A stretch of DNA of 64,000 nucleotides, from positions 78,683,668 to 78,747,667 of the forward strand of contig OY804576.1 of the NCBI GenBank assembly GCA_963680875.1, written 5' to 3'. The stretch comes from Bathymodiolus brooksi. Lineage: Eukaryota > Mollusca > Bivalvia > Mytilida > Modiolidae. Positions within the stretch are counted from its first letter, which is position 1; each line of letters opens with the position of its first letter. The position numbers and the translations under genes are program-made. Of the stretch, positions 14,101-24,676 are shown in pieces. A model generated the notes under the pieces. It had not been told where the DNA came from and did not search any database. It was given only the letters and a program-made list of their open reading frames with translations.

Positions 14101-17100
14101 CCAAATTAAACCAAACTTTGTTGGGTGGTCTTTGTGCTGTCCCATTTCAAAGATATCCGACAAACTTCCATCTAAGATGGCCACTACTACTAAATATAGA
14201 GTCACAAAAACTTTAATTTTTTATCTGGCAATAGCTGACGTTTTAAATGTAGCTTCTTCGTTATAATGATTAAGACAAATCCCTGTATTACAGGTTTATC
14301 TGTGAAATTTGTCATTTTCAGATTATTAAAAATTATGACCAAAACCATCTTCTTTTCTAAAACCACTGGACCAATTTAAATCAAACATAGATGGGTTCCC
14401 TTTTCAAAATTGTCAATCCCCCAAACCAGTTGCTAAAAGTAAAATTTGTTTTATTATCAATGGCAAAAATATATTTTGTCATGTTTGAATAGGCTGATAT
14501 ATTGATTTATGATAATGAGTTGTGTGATGCATAGTTTATGGTGCCGGTAAAATTCTAAAGCCACTGGCTTAGTCTCTAGATAGATCCGTTTTTAGAAAGA
14601 TATTCAATGATCTAAAATATATTACCTCCAGTCCCTTATAATGCCTACTTTAAAAAGACATGTAATTGTTAGCTTATTATATAGTACAATATTTATAGAC
14701 ATAAGCAACAATTTTTTTAAACTAACATACTTTTCATAAAATAAGTGTTAAAAATATTTAATTACACAAACTTGTATCGCAGTATATATTTTTGTAAGTA
14801 GTTATACAAAATATGGTCAATATTAGCCATTTCTTTAATTCAGCAAATTTAAGGCAGTTGAATGAATGCAAGCTACCATAATATTTAACCAGTTGCAAAA
14901 TGAACATTAATTATTAAAATTCTATGCATTCCTTTTTTATTTTAAATGATTTGATTATAACTGTGTTTAGTGTGACTACATTTGAACACAATCACACACA
15001 TGTACTGCACTTTAATTGAAAGATGAAATTTATTTTTAATTAGTATTAAAAATATATCATAAATAATTGCATTTGAACTGAAAATTCAAGATCAGTAAAA
15101 GTAAAACTGATTTTTTTTTAAACTGACTGAAATATAGAATTGTATTAAAAGATGGATTATTTTTAGATAATGTGTAGTATTATTTATTGAATTTTTCTAA
15201 CTAGATATTTATTTATTTTTCAGAGAAGAGGAGTTGAAGTATATGGAATTCATGAAGGAGGTTACGGATGATGTCTTGGTCAGAGGAATTTTTACTAACA
15301 GGTAGGTCAAGGTATCTTATAATACTGACAAAAAATTGTAAAATATACACAAAGAAAAAAGTTAAGCACCCCCATGTTTTTTTGAAATGACAAATGATAC
15401 GACAAGTATCACAAGATTACTGACCAGATAATCTCAAGAATGCAATGGTGACCTGTTAGGACATTACATTGGCTGTAAGAAACCACCAAAAAAATCAAGA
15501 AAAATGTTAATTTAATGAATATTTAATCACAATATCACAAGGCCAGTTTTTGCAGTAAAACATGTCCATTTTAAGTATTGACTTTCACAGTTCAAAAAGC
15601 ACGATAAGATTGTCATTTCACTTTCAAAACATCACTTATGAATCACTTGACAACATCTATTGTTCAAAGTTCAGTACCGGGTGTAACCCCCACGTGCTTG
15701 GATGATGGCCTCAACCCTGCGTCTCATCCCTCCAGTTAGACGTCAGATGTCCTGTTGTGATAGCTGCTGCCATTCCCGATGCAATGCTGCTTCCAACTGA
15801 CAAATGTTTTGCACAGGAGGTTCCCGAGCCTGTATACGATGGCCTAACATGTCCCAATTATGCTCTATGGGATTCAAATACGGGCTCATGGCTGGCCAAG
15901 GAACAGAAGTCACGGCTTCGCTTTGGAGGTAGGCGGTTACTGCTCTTGAACGATGAGGCCTGGCATTGTCATCCATATACACAAGCCTTGTAGCTAGTGG
16001 GTGGTTGTCGAAATGGGGGAAAACAACTGCATGCTTGCAAGACGGATCTGATGTACTGATCACCAGTTAGGTTGCCTTGTATGGTGACTAAATCCAGCTT
16101 GCAGTCATGAGAGATACACCCCCAAACCATTACTGATCCTCCACCATAAGGGACAGTTTGCTGGATGTTCCTAAGGGTATAGGCTGTATTTTTGTGTCTC
16201 CAAACTCTCATCCGGCCGTCTGTTACATGAAGCAGAAACCGGCTCTCATCTGACCAATGGATCTTACGCCATGTCCTTAAATTCCAACCACGTCGTGCTA
16301 AACACCATGCCAAACGTGATCGTCGATGTCGGTCTACCAATAGTGGACGTTTAATGACTCCTTGACTTAAGTCCCACTGTTTTCAGATGGTTTCTAACTG
16401 TTCTTGTTGACAAGTGTTGTTTGAGTACGGGACTGGTTGTGTATGGCATCCGTCTAACCAAACGCTGCAATGCCCTGTCGTCACGATCAGATGTTACTCA
16501 TGGTCTGCCGGATCTTGGCAAGTCTTTCACATTGTTGGTTTGTGTGTGTTTTCTCACCAGTTGGCTGACTACAGTATATCTGATGTCCAATAGCTTTGAA
16601 GGGTATCCCTGTTGTATGCATGCTGATTAATTGCCATTTTTGTGCTTCTGATATTCGCCTTTGTACCATGCTTACTGAGAATGAATAAAAAAAATTAAAA
16701 CACCGGACTTAAATACCCAAATTCGAAGCGTGAACATACTGAATTTTGAGTAATGTGTGAGAGACATGGTTCACGTGCATGACTAGTCGATATTAGGCAT
16801 AATGGTCACACCTGTGTGAGCACATCTTTTTAATGGAACATTGTTCTTGCTATAATCAATATAAATATTAGAATCTAAACTTAGTGTAACTTATTATGTT
16901 TTAATATATCAGGGGGTGCTTAACTTTTTTCTTTGTGTATGCTATGAATGCTGGTAAAGACACTAGAAAATTTTGTAGTGTTTTAAAACATTAGAAGATA
17001 TTTTAAAAACCAATTTAGAGTACATTTTCATTTGTTTAGTCTTACCAATAAAATATGAGATATTTGTGATTCTTTTCAACTGATTTGAACTGGTATTTCT

Positions 17101-20100
17101 CCATGATAAAAATAAACAACTGTGCGATGAGCCCATGATACACCTGTCCCCTAATAGTTGTAAAATCTAAAAAGTGTCCAATTCAACAAACAAAGTTTTA
17201 AATTGTCAAATTAAAGATAGAGCTTACTGTGATAAATCTTAACATTGCATAAAAATTTCATGAGATTTGGTCAGAGCAGTTATAGTACAAAATGTGGAAA
17301 AATACAATTTTTTTCATGAACAAAGTCCCATTACTCTGGAACCGTACAAGGGGAGATCTTCAAAAATCAAAACACACTGTATCTTTATCACCCCCAAGGT
17401 TATGTAAAAAGTGTATGCAGTTTGGTCAGAGCAGTCTTGGGTTATAGTTAAAGATGAAAAAATACCTATTTTTTTTTTTACAAATACTCATAAATCTGCA
17501 ACAAAAAAAGTGAAAATTGCCATAAATCTGCAACATTACAACAATAGTGAAAATTATCAAAGGCGAAAAGTCTCATACTCTTATCAATCCTTATACAATA
17601 TACATTTCGTAAAATTTTGTCAAAGCAAACTTGAATTAGCAACAGATGTCATTTTTTTATGAACAAAGTCCCATATCTCTGCAATTTCAAAATTGAAACT
17701 TGTCAAAATCTAAAGCTAACATAATTTCATCAATGGAGACTGTGTAAAAATTATATAAAATTTGGTAAGAGCAAACTCAAATTATCATAGGCTGTGCATA
17801 AAGAAAAACTGATGACAGTATACCATAATACCTCACATCTTGGATGGGCATTGATATCTACAATTTATTATTTCCTTTACAGGGTACTGAAACAAGTGTT
17901 TGAAAGCCACATCAGAAAAAAGAGAGGTGAATTAGATGAGGTACGTTATTAAAGCAAAATTTAAACATAGATTACCAAATATTTTTTTTATAACACATAC
18001 AGGTTAACAATTTTAAAATCCCCAATGCAAAGATCTGATCAAGTAGCTAGATCTTGTCGTAATAAAGCACAGGGAGATGTATCTTCCCACCATAGCCAAC
18101 TAATTCAATAAAAAAAACTATGCTGTTCAGATACTTCTTGAGATTTTGCGAGACTAAGGCAAGACAGCTCTATCGAGTCTATTGATACCATTTTGGTCAC
18201 AAAACAAATCATTAGCATAAAATTGTCTGTTTTATATGGATAAATTTAAATACATTTACAGGGGCGTAGCCAGAATAATGGAGAAGTATAGGCACAAGCT
18301 GTTTCTGGGATCTGGGGATGCTCAAGGGGTCCATGGGGCAAAGCTCACAGGTTATACAACAGAAATGGTGACGTTTTTGATCATTTTGGAAGTGCTTTTA
18401 ACAACATGAAATTCAGATTATTTTGTCCCTTTTTGACAATACCACTACAGACTAACTAGAACTTTAACGTCCTTGACTACCCAGAAAGACCTCTCGCGGC
18501 CGGACGGATGGCCACATTACTGTATACTCTTCGACCCTTTAATGCCGAAAGGAATAACAAAATACATGTCTGATAGAGGTTACTCTCTGAACTTTTTTTA
18601 TTCGTCATGTATTATTCATTGTTTTTAACTTGTATAAGTTTATGAAATGTCCTCAAGAATCATATCCAAGTGACTTGCACATGTTTGTGTATATGCATAA
18701 GTGATAAGTTGGAGAGCCGTTTATTGCCAATAATAGTCGATCTTTAGTAGGATTTCATGCGTCTCATTGCACTGAAAGATCTCTTGCTTGTTGCCGATGA
18801 CATCGACATTGTCAGTAAGATACTGATGATGCTGTATATAGCCGAGTATAAGCCACGGTTTGTTGTATGTAGAGCGTTGAGTAGTCTGTCTTATCATCTA
18901 CATGATTTTTCAATGCTCAACCTCATCCACAAAATCTACTTTCCTTGATAAATCTCTCTGTTAGGTATTGAACAATCTATCAACTATTTCAGGTGTTATG
19001 CTTAGAAGACTTGCAGGGTTTAGATAAGATGTCAAAGGCATTGTGAGCTTTTGCCATCCCTTGGTGTCTGTCGTCTGTTAACTTTTCACATTTTAATCTT
19101 CTCCTCTGAAACCCCTCAGCCAAATGAACTGAAACTATGGGCGGTCTTCTATAAAGATTGCTCATTTAGTTCCGATCCATTAACAAACATGGCCACCACA
19201 GGCAATTCTTGTTTCTGATTGGTTGATTTCTAAAGAATCTCCTCTGAAACCGCTTTGCCAAATTATCCGAAACTTGGTAGGAAGCATCTATGGAAGGTCC
19301 TCTATAAAGATTGCTCATTTCGCCCCGATCCGTTAACAAACATGGCCGCCACAGACAATTCTTGTTTCTGATTGGCTGATTTTTAAAATTCTTCTCCTCT
19401 GAAACCGTTTGGCCAAATGAACCGAAACTTGGTAGGAAGCATCTATGGGCAGTCCTCTATAAATATTACTCATTTCGTCCCGCTCCATTAACAAACATGG
19501 CCGCCAGGCAATTCTTGTTTCTGATTGTTCGATTTCTAAAAATCTTCTCTGTTAAGATTGCTCATTTTGTCCCGATCCATTAACAAATATGGCCGCCACG
19601 GGCAATTCTTGTTTCTGATTGGTTGATTTCTAAAAATCTTCTCCTGTGAAACCGCTTTGCCAAATGAACCAAAACTTGGTAGGAAGCATCTATGGAAGTT
19701 CCTCTATAAAGAGTGCTCATTTTGTCCCGATCCATTAATAAGCATGACATAAATTCTTGTTTCTGATTGGTCGATTTCTAAAAATCTGCTACTCTGAAAC
19801 AGCTTGGCCAAATGGACCGAAACGTGGTAGGAAACATCTATGGAAGGTCCTCTATAGGAATTGCTCATTCTGTTTTGATCCGTTAAAAAACATGGCCACC
19901 ATAGGCAATTGTTGTTTCTGATTGGTCGATTTCTGAAACAGCTTTTCCTCTGAAACCGCTTGGCCAAATGATATGAAACTTGGTAGGAAGCATCTATGGA
20001 AGGTCTTCTATAGACATTGCTCATTTCGTTTTGATCCATTAACAAACATGACCGCCACAGGCAATTCTTGTTTCAGATTGGTCAATTTCTAAAAATCTTC

Positions 20101-21134
20101 TTCTCTGAAACTGCTTTGCCAAATGAACCGAAATTTGGTGGGAAACACCTATGGAAGGTTCTGTATTAAGTTTCCCCAAAGCAGAATGAAAGGTGATCGA
20201 CACAGGCTCAGGCCTCTAGTATTACTAAAATTTGCATAAAGACATGTTGTTTTGTTGATTAATAATAAAATTAGTGCAGTTAAACCTATGATTGTCATTT
20301 TATTGTAGTACAAACTATATCCCAAGTGCCCATTTAATGATGAACATGTTTTACGTCATAATTAATTCTGAATAAGTTAGTCACAAACAACGCAAAAATA
20401 AAAATTATTATTGATTATATTCAGAAAAGTATGTTACAAAGTAAATTGATTTTAATTGTACCTATTTGCAGAGAAAAATGAGATCCATGTTGGGAAAAGT
20501 GAGAGGCGATCTTGGAATTTTAGATGATGATTCAGATCTGGGAGAGACAGCCGGGATGGGAGAAACTGTATCAACTTCTTCATTTAAACTACGACCAACA
20601 CTCAGTCGCTTTGAGCATAGTAAAGTTTCTGATGTTACATTTGGATCCACTGTTGACTCACAAAACACATACAAATTTAAAAGTACATCATCAGCTGATA
20701 TGTATAGTACAATTCATTCTGAAAATGAAGATTTGTCTGGATCCCAAGCTCTAAAAGAATATCAGATGAACATGACAAGGAAGGATGAATTAAGTGATGG
20801 TGAAGTTACTCCAGCAGAATCAGAAAGTTTAAAATTTGATGACAAGCCTAGGGTTATACAAGTTTCGTCTAAAGAGGATGACAATGCATCTGTACACTCT
20901 AGAGTTTCTAAGGCTAGATCCACAGGAAACGCTTCTGCTCATTCACATGTCTCAAAGGCAATGTCAAAAGGTTCTAACAAAGTACAATCACCTAAACCAA
21001 GATCAAGGGCAACAAGTCAGAGAGACGACGATACGCTAACAGAAATATCACAGAATCGTACAGAAAATGACCATACTGATGACGGAGATTATGCTGAAGA
21101 TGAATTTGATTCAGAAAGTGATGGAGAATTTTAA
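1330..21134 (+). CDS. SPATA7: SPATA7 homologue, 3' part of a spliced gene
   Basis: In vertebrates SPATA7 is a photoreceptor connecting-cilium protein that works with RPGRIP1, and its loss causes retinal dystrophy. The exons are 1330-2123, 3419-3466, 15224-15301, 17883-17940 and 20472-21134, and codon phase is continuous across every junction. Two conserved blocks identify it. The first is PFTPRTLKT followed by SEYKYYTP in the long exon; the human protein has PFTPRTLKT followed by SQYRYYTP. The second, across three exons, is [34 protein letters not shown] and [15 protein letters not shown], which matches the human region around EEELLYLSFIEDVTDEIL. The tail after the conserved core is acidic and Ser-rich and contains two copies of an HSxVSKAxSxG motif (about 20895-20975). 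The first visible exon opens with an acceptor, so the N-terminus lies upstream of the window. Signs of a working gene are consensus splice sites and no internal stops. The match to human is from memory, not from a search. Confidence 0.88.
2525..3310. repeat. Divergent tandem units of about 180 bp
   Basis: Four to five degenerate copies carry gcaaatcattt, a phrase like 'accaagtt...cactttttcc' and ttatgcccctt-like endings, each with a 'ctcaggtttctg' or similar piece. They lie in the SPATA7 intron and look like an old dispersed element with internal tandem repeats. Confidence 0.5.
3419..3466 (+). CDS. SPATA7: SPATA7 48-nt exon
   Basis: A 48-nt exon between tttttcag and gtaagg. It completes the split Arg codon and reads [16 protein letters not shown], leaving GA for the next exon. 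The length is a multiple of three, so skipping it would keep frame. The phase fits both neighbours. Confidence 0.75.
3467..4767. other. SPATA7 intron, no feature recognised
   Basis: AT-rich intron sequence without an exon, a named element or clear tandem structure. Confidence 0.4.
4768..4863 (+). mobile_element. SINE family 1, 3' fragment
   Basis: Only the end of the family is present: cctccaccaataaaactgac, then the 'ttttgaaagtggcgttaa' tail and ccctaacc. It is 5' truncated. Confidence 0.65.
4864..7397. other. SPATA7 intron, no gene recognised
   Basis: AT-rich sequence. A 119-codon open frame at 6354-6713 has no splice support, odd Phe/Cys/Lys-rich composition and no recognisable motif, so it is not called. 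Nothing else was identified. Confidence 0.4.
7398..7857. mobile_element. MITE-like element with cagtcaaacctg ends
   Basis: Starts acagtcaaacctg and ends caagtttgactgt, inverted ends differing at one base. The interior has 'ggtcacc'-type phrases shared with the copies at 11024 and 12769. Confidence 0.5.
7870..7987 (+). mobile_element. SINE family 1, 3' fragment
   Basis: Begins in the middle part (agtgacttccttcaggttgg) and runs through ccaataaaactgactgccac to ccataaccctaaccc. It abuts the MITE-like element ending at 7857. Confidence 0.65.
7988..9705. other. SPATA7 intron, mostly plain
   Basis: AT-rich intron holding the candidate microexon at 8237. Otherwise no exon or element was recognised; two short copies of 'gttatctcccttgttt'-like text lie at 9240-9290. 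Confidence 0.35.
8237..8254 (+). CDS. SPATA7: Candidate 18-nt SPATA7 microexon
   Basis: Eighteen bases lie between ttcatatag and a perfect gtaagtga donor. Inserted between the 48-nt exon and the 15224 exon they add six residues, turning KKEEEELKY into KKDPRLVKAEEELKY, without a stop or a frame change. Both the spliced-in and the skipped forms are open. Only RNA data could settle it; a chance match in an 11.7-kb intron is possible. Confidence 0.35.
9714..9947. mobile_element. hAT-like MITE with perfect 8-bp target duplication
   Basis: The ends are cagagccggattat and ataatctggccctg, inverted repeats with two mismatches. They are flanked on both sides by the identical octamer cccataag (9706-9713 and 9948-9955). 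The 8-bp duplication and the CAG start are typical of hAT elements. At 234 bp it has no room for a transposase, so it is non-autonomous. Confidence 0.85.
9956..11023. other. SPATA7 intron, no feature recognised
   Basis: AT-rich sequence; a 65-codon open frame at 10458 shows no splice support or motif. Confidence 0.35.
11024..11198. mobile_element. MITE-like element with cagtcaaacctg ends
   Basis: Left end tagtcaaacctg, right end caggtttgactg. The interior repeats 'ggccactca' and 'ccctttatatacaggtt', a pattern shared with the related copies at 7398, 12769 and 42272. Confidence 0.6.
11719..12140. repeat. Tandem array, seven units of 60-61 bp
   Basis: Units beginning acagggaaccattaat (or the variant acatggaacaattaat) start at 11719, 11779, 11839, 11900, 11960, 12020 and 12080. 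Units differ at a few positions. Because 60 is divisible by three, long artificial open frames appear on both strands; these are not genes. Confidence 0.9.
12140..12260 (+). other. Penelope-like 3' end or hammerhead-like motif
   Basis: ctgatgaag at 12210 is followed 14 bases later by gaaacatgtcgtgcac. The pair ctgatga...gaaac is the core layout of hammerhead ribozymes and is common at the ends of Penelope-like elements. The helices were not verified. Confidence 0.3.
12769..12948. mobile_element. MITE-like element with cagtcaaacctg ends
   Basis: Left end cagtcaaacct, right end caggtttgact. The interior has gcggtcacctctatt, gcagtcacctgtgtt and aggtcacc phrases, which makes it partly self-repeating. 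Confidence 0.6.
13165..13355 (+). mobile_element. SINE family 1, old divergent copy
   Basis: A B-box-like gtaggttcgattcc at about 13192, then 'ctgcaccaataaaaacg', 'gacatagctgaaattttgaa' and a gacgtta tail keep the family order but are strongly mutated. Confidence 0.5.
13733..14490. repeat. Divergent units of the atggccacc repeat family
   Basis: Contains ctcacctggcaatcgccttt, 'cttctcctctgaaacc', 'ccaagatggccacca' and 'aaaccaaacttt' phrases two to three times. This is an old relative of the blocks at 19041, 55817, 59704 and 61205. Confidence 0.55.
14491..15223. other. SPATA7 intron, no feature recognised
   Basis: Very AT-rich sequence up to the polypyrimidine tract of the next exon. Confidence 0.35.
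15224..15301 (+). CDS. SPATA7: SPATA7 conserved-core exon (EEELKYMEF)
   Basis: The acceptor is atttttcag and the donor AACAG|gtaggt. The product [25 protein letters not shown] covers the most conserved part of SPATA7. A Tc1 transposon begins only 47 bases after the donor. Confidence 0.88.
15348..16937 (-). mobile_element. Tc1-type transposon, complete ends, broken transposase
   Basis: Perfect 26-bp inverted ends, starting cacaaagaaaaaagttaagc at 15348-15373 and matched at 16912-16937, are flanked by TA on both sides (15346, 16938), the Tc1/mariner target. The 1590-bp length is usual for Tc1. The transposase is encoded on the minus strand. The element lies in the SPATA7 intron 47 bases after an exon, in the opposite orientation. 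Confidence 0.92.
15743..16669 (-). pseudogene. Tc1 transposase, frame-shifted
   Basis: Read on the minus strand, three open pieces in different frames cover one transposase: 16669-16487 (N-terminal helix-turn-helix region, starting [18 protein letters not shown]), 16340-15969 (HWSDESRF with the first catalytic Asp, then GGGSVMVWG) and 16063-15743 (DDNARPHRS with the second Asp and [12 protein letters not shown] with the Glu). The second Asp and the Glu are separated by 34 residues, the DD34E spacing of Tc1. Since the pieces are in different frames, at least two frame breaks exist and no active protein is expected. The intact ends could still be mobilised by a relative elsewhere. Confidence 0.88.
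17105..17805. repeat. Degenerate tandem units near 190 bp
   Basis: Phrases such as 'atgaacaaagtccca', 'tttggtcagagcagt' and 'cataaatctgcaac' recur with drift about every 150-250 bp. An old dispersed element in the SPATA7 intron just before an exon. Confidence 0.4.
17883..17940 (+). CDS. SPATA7: SPATA7 58-nt exon
   Basis: The acceptor is cctttacag and the donor GATGAG|gtacgt. It completes the Arg codon and reads [19 protein letters not shown], equivalent to FLERLFERHIKQNKHLEE in human SPATA7. It ends in phase 0. Confidence 0.87.
18260..18560. mobile_element. Possible end of a DNA transposon
   Basis: caggggcgtagccag resembles a common inverted end of hAT-like elements. The matching opposite end was not found, so the extent is uncertain. 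Confidence 0.3.
19041..20220 (+). repeat. Block of about seven 155-bp units (atggccgcca family)
   Basis: Units carry cttctcctctgaaaccgctt, aacttggtaggaagcatcta, aacaaacatggccgccac and attcttgtttctgattggtc, starting near 19094, 19231, 19393, 19544 (partial), 19639, 19788, 19946 and 20099. The block opens 'gagcttttgccatcccttgg' and closes 'gatcgacacaggctcaggcc'. The order of unit variants matches the block at 61205-62118. Confidence 0.85.
20472..21134 (+). CDS. SPATA7: SPATA7 terminal coding exon
   Basis: The acceptor is atttgcag|AGAAAA. The exon starts [15 protein letters not shown], the end of the conserved core, and continues as a 220-residue Ser/Asp/Glu-rich tail ending [11 protein letters not shown] and TAA. 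The 3' UTR follows; AATAAA occurs at about 21628 and again at about 21706. Confidence 0.87.
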   Translation, partial: RKMRSMLGKVRGDLGILDDDSDLGETAGMGETVSTSSFKLRPTLSRFEHSKVSDVTFGSTVDSQNTYKFKSTSSADMYSTIHSENEDLSGSQALKEYQMNMTRKDELSDGEVTPAESESLKFDDKPRVIQVSSKEDDNASVHSRVSKARSTGNASAHSHVSKAMSKGSNKVQSPKPRSRATSQRDDDTLTEISQNRTENDHTDDGDYAEDEFDSESDGEF

Positions 21135-21199
21135 TCAAACACAAAATATTTGCTCAATTTTTATAAATGTAGTAAAATGCAAGTGTTAAGCCATTTACC

Positions 21200-21385
21200 A
21201 TATACAATGAAACCTGTCTAAACCGAACCCCGAGTAAACCGAAAACCTGTCTAAACCAGACAGATTTTACAGTCCCATCTACTAAACGTGTATGTAATTT
21301 GAACCTGTGTAAACCAAACAGCTGACTAAACTGAACAAATTCTTCATTCCCAAAGGAGTTTGGTTTAGATGTGTTTTACTATACT
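21200..21385. mobile_element. Short element with repeated cctgtctaaacc motif
   Basis: In the SPATA7 3' UTR or just after it. cctgtctaaacc occurs twice, with 'gaacctgtgtaaacc' and an end 'tttggtttagatgtgttttac'. It resembles the minisatellite unit at 50.7 kb and the cagtcaaacctg elements. Confidence 0.4.
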
Positions 21386-21389
21386 ACAA

Positions 21390-23534
21390 GTGTGGACACA
21401 GAAATGTGCTGTCCAAAAGGCAAGTGTGGATGTCAATATTTCATATTATTAACTTTAAAAAAACATATTCATGGACACAGGGGTCCTGGATTACTATTTT
21501 TGCTTAAAGTCCAGTCCTGTGTTTTTATTTCAATTTTTAACGTTGATTTAAGCTTTAGTCACAACAAATTTTTATTTTTCTCTTTAAACTGTTGAAACAC
21601 AACATTTATTTAACTGTAAAATTCACAAATAAAATTCACCCACTACCTTTTTCCCTTTTTCTTGTTTAAATCAATGATCAACAATATTCCAGAATCAAAC
21701 AAATGAATAAATATAACATAGATTTCTTTTACATGCATCTTTTTGTTCTTGTCCAAGATAAAAATACATCGCTAAAATTACCTGTGGGTGTTTCCCCACT
21801 GCAACTCATAAATTTACATAGAAATCGGAGATATTTCGTCATAAAACTTCACACATGGTTTTGTCCATCATATTTCTTGAAGGCAAACATAAAATTTTAT
21901 TGCATTTATCAATATTTTATGAGTATCAACAGTTTTTTCAACACCGTATCTGTTTCTCGATACAGCCGCCTGATTACAGTGACCCACTTTAGCACGTTCT
22001 ACCAGTTTTTTCTTAATAATGTTGTTTAAATATGTTGGAGGCTTAACAGCTTTGGTGTACAAGAATTATGTGACATTTTTGGTATGCAATCTTTTTTTCA
22101 AAGATTTTTTTATAATGGTTTGCATAATATTCAGAAAAGTAAAGTAATTTATAGATTTTAGTGCATGAACTGCTGATGAAATGCATAAAATTGTATGCCA
22201 TGCATTTTTTCTGTCTCTCACCAACAAAATCATAGCTATTTTCAGGATGACAAACAGTCCACAGGAGAATGTCATTTGAGGCTTATAAAGAAAAAGGCAA
22301 TATGTATATTTTACAATATTTTCATTAAGAAGCAAATATTACAAGTAGTTGTCATGTATAATCAGAAATCCTTGACATAGAATTAAAAGTTTTCTAAATT
22401 TAAAGTTCTAGAAAAATCTTGTTTTGAGTCTGAAATATTTTTAAAGAAAATGAACGTTGTTTTTATCTTAAGTAAAGTTGAGATATTGTTTAGTTAATTT
22501 AACCCTAGAGAATTCATCATTTCATCCATTATATAGACATACATGTATATTTTTGTCTCCCCCCATGCATTGAAAACCTAGTTTTTACACTTTTATCAAC
22601 TTTTTTTTATACCATATGGGTCAGCCATATCTGATTTACATATGACTCATACAGCAAACATATTAAACCAAACTTTCATCCTAATTATGCATATATCCAC
22701 ATACAAGTTATTCTTCATCATCCATGCTGGGACAGACAAAACTTTTTTTTCGCACGTCATACTGTGAGGATGTCATTGTAATTTTCCTTACATCTTCGCT
22801 TTTTCGCATGTCATACTGTGAGGATGACATTGTAAATTTGCTCATATCTTCGCTTTTTCACACGTCATACTGTGAGGATGTTATTGTAATTTTGCTATTG
22901 TGCTTATGTTTAACAACAATCGTTACTTTCATTTAAAAAAAAAGACGGTCATTTGTTATGTCTGTGCAATCAATCTTTCATCTGTGATATAAGATCGTGC
23001 TTTACATTGTATAATTTACAATGAAATAAATGACAAGATTTTTTTCTTCATATTTTTGCAAAGTACATGTATTCATATTATGACTTTTACAAAAAAATTA
23101 TTTTGCATTTTGAAAAACCGTCCATTTTGGTTGGCTGTCTCACAATAAATGTTTTATTTGTTATCAACAAATTTTAACAGAAAATTATTATTATTATTTA
23201 AATGTTAGTAAATAAAATTGAAAAAAAAATATCCTTTTTATTTATTATGCTGAAAATACATGGCTTGAAATGTTCTCAATCATAACTTTTCGGATATGAA
23301 AACGCATGATGAAGGAGATCATCTGGTTATGGAAGACGATTTGACAGCACATCCACAGGAGGTTACCACTCAGTTAATGATTTTTGCCATAAATCAGGTC
23401 TTTTCTATGAAATCGGAGAAATTCATGCTGTGAGTTATCCTTTTATTATGCTTAATGCATCCACAGTAACGACTCCTTCACTCTCCATGATCTGATATTT
23501 TAGCCATAAAAGTAAGTTTATTTTGTCAATTTTT
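21390..23534. other. Gap between SPATA7 and the converging minus-strand gene
   Basis: AT-rich sequence with several AATAAA hexamers that may serve SPATA7 (about 21628 and 21706). It holds a three-unit tandem repeat at 22751 and no other recognised feature. Confidence 0.35.
22751..22905. repeat. Three tandem units of 54 bp
   Basis: gtcatactgtgaggatg recurs in units that begin at 22751, 22805 and 22859, each followed by 'cattgtaattttcc' or similar. Confidence 0.8.
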
Positions 23535-23776
23535 AACGTCACTTTCAACAATATTTCAGTTATATCGTAGCGGTTAGTTTTATTGGTGGAGAAAACCAGA
23601 GTACCTGGAGAAGACCACCGACCTGCTGCAAGTCACTGACAAACCTTATCACATAATGTTGTATCGATTACACCCTGCCTGAGTGGGATTCGAACTCACA
23701 ACCTTTGTGGTGATAGGTACTGATTACATAGGTAGTTGTAAATCCAACTACCATACGATCACGACCATGACAGCCC
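23535..23776 (-). mobile_element. SINE family 1, full-length
   Basis: Minus-strand copy with a well-kept B box (on its strand a 'gaatcccactcag' segment), the ccaataaaac middle and an intact head ending at the acagcccc side. Only a few differences from other full copies. Confidence 0.8.
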
Positions 23777-23948
23777 CGAAATAGTCAAATGAGACGAAGG
23801 CCCAAAATTACAGTGTCCTGCAATTATTGTGTCACGCAAAATAATGTGTTCACCTCTCCCTTGTCGACATGTTACAGTCGTATCATTCTTCATTCCGTGT
23901 AGACCTTTAGTATACCAGTAATTACTAACTGAAAACTAGAAATGAAGT

Positions 23949-24226
23949 ATGCCCCCGCACTTGATAATAATGGACAAAGTTGTTTTGTTCGCAGTGATTT
24001 TTAAAAAATGAAGTGTGTCTGTAAGACACAAATGATGCCCCTGCCTGACCATAAGGAGGAAATGAAGTCCAACTACCTATCATTTTGTGAATATTTGACA
24101 TAGCTGTAGCTCCAAAACTAGGAGGAGATAGCCGAACAAACCATGTATCTATATCGGGACAGACAGACGGACGGACAGGGGTAAATTAATATGCCCCCCG
24201 ACTCTTCGTCGCAGGAGCATAAAAAT
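23949..24226. mobile_element. Dispersed element bounded by atgcccc ends
   Basis: Starts atgcccccgcacttg and ends atgccccccgactcttcgtc. The interior holds 'gacagacagacggacgg' and 'ctgtagctccaaaactagga'. It lies between the SINE at 23535 and the end of the minus-strand gene. Confidence 0.4.
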
Positions 24227-24473
24227 GCATGGTAAAGTAAAAATAAATGTACAAATATATTGTACACTTAGTTAAACAGCCTTCATCCTAGAGAATAAAT
24301 AGTAATATTCAGAGAGAAGTTAACTAAGAACCGGAAAAATTCTGAATTTTCTGTTTATGGAAACTTATTCATTCCTGGAATTTTGTTGACAGTATTAAAG
24401 TTATTTCATACAAACTAATTGCATCAAGATGACAAAAACTGATCCAAAGAACGCAAGCTTAATTTTACAAAAT

Positions 24474-24676
24474 TTATTTTGGAAATATTTCATCCCCTTC
24501 AAAGAGGTCCAGTTTTTCATATGTCTTTTTTACTCTTTTTACCACTGCTGGTTGTTCTTTAAACACCGAATTATCTTGCTTTGGAGTAGATGGGACAGTC
24601 TGTTCTAGCTGTGGTGAATTTGGACTGCTGTTTTGCTCCAGTGTACATCTTAAATAATCTTCAGTATGTTTTCTTG
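24474..24676 (-). CDS. Last coding exon of the minus-strand gene
   Basis: The acceptor is tttctttcag|CAAGAAAAC on the minus strand; the carried G gives Ala. It reads ARKHTEDYLRCTLEQ through VKRVKKTYEKLDLF to DEIFPK and TAA. The open frame extends upstream of the acceptor, but the continuous phase with the two other exons favours the spliced form. Confidence 0.72.

Noticed and set aside
18757..18948. Open frame containing VADDIDIV, resembling a reverse transcriptase motif
   Set aside because: No other reverse transcriptase block lies nearby; a chance match.
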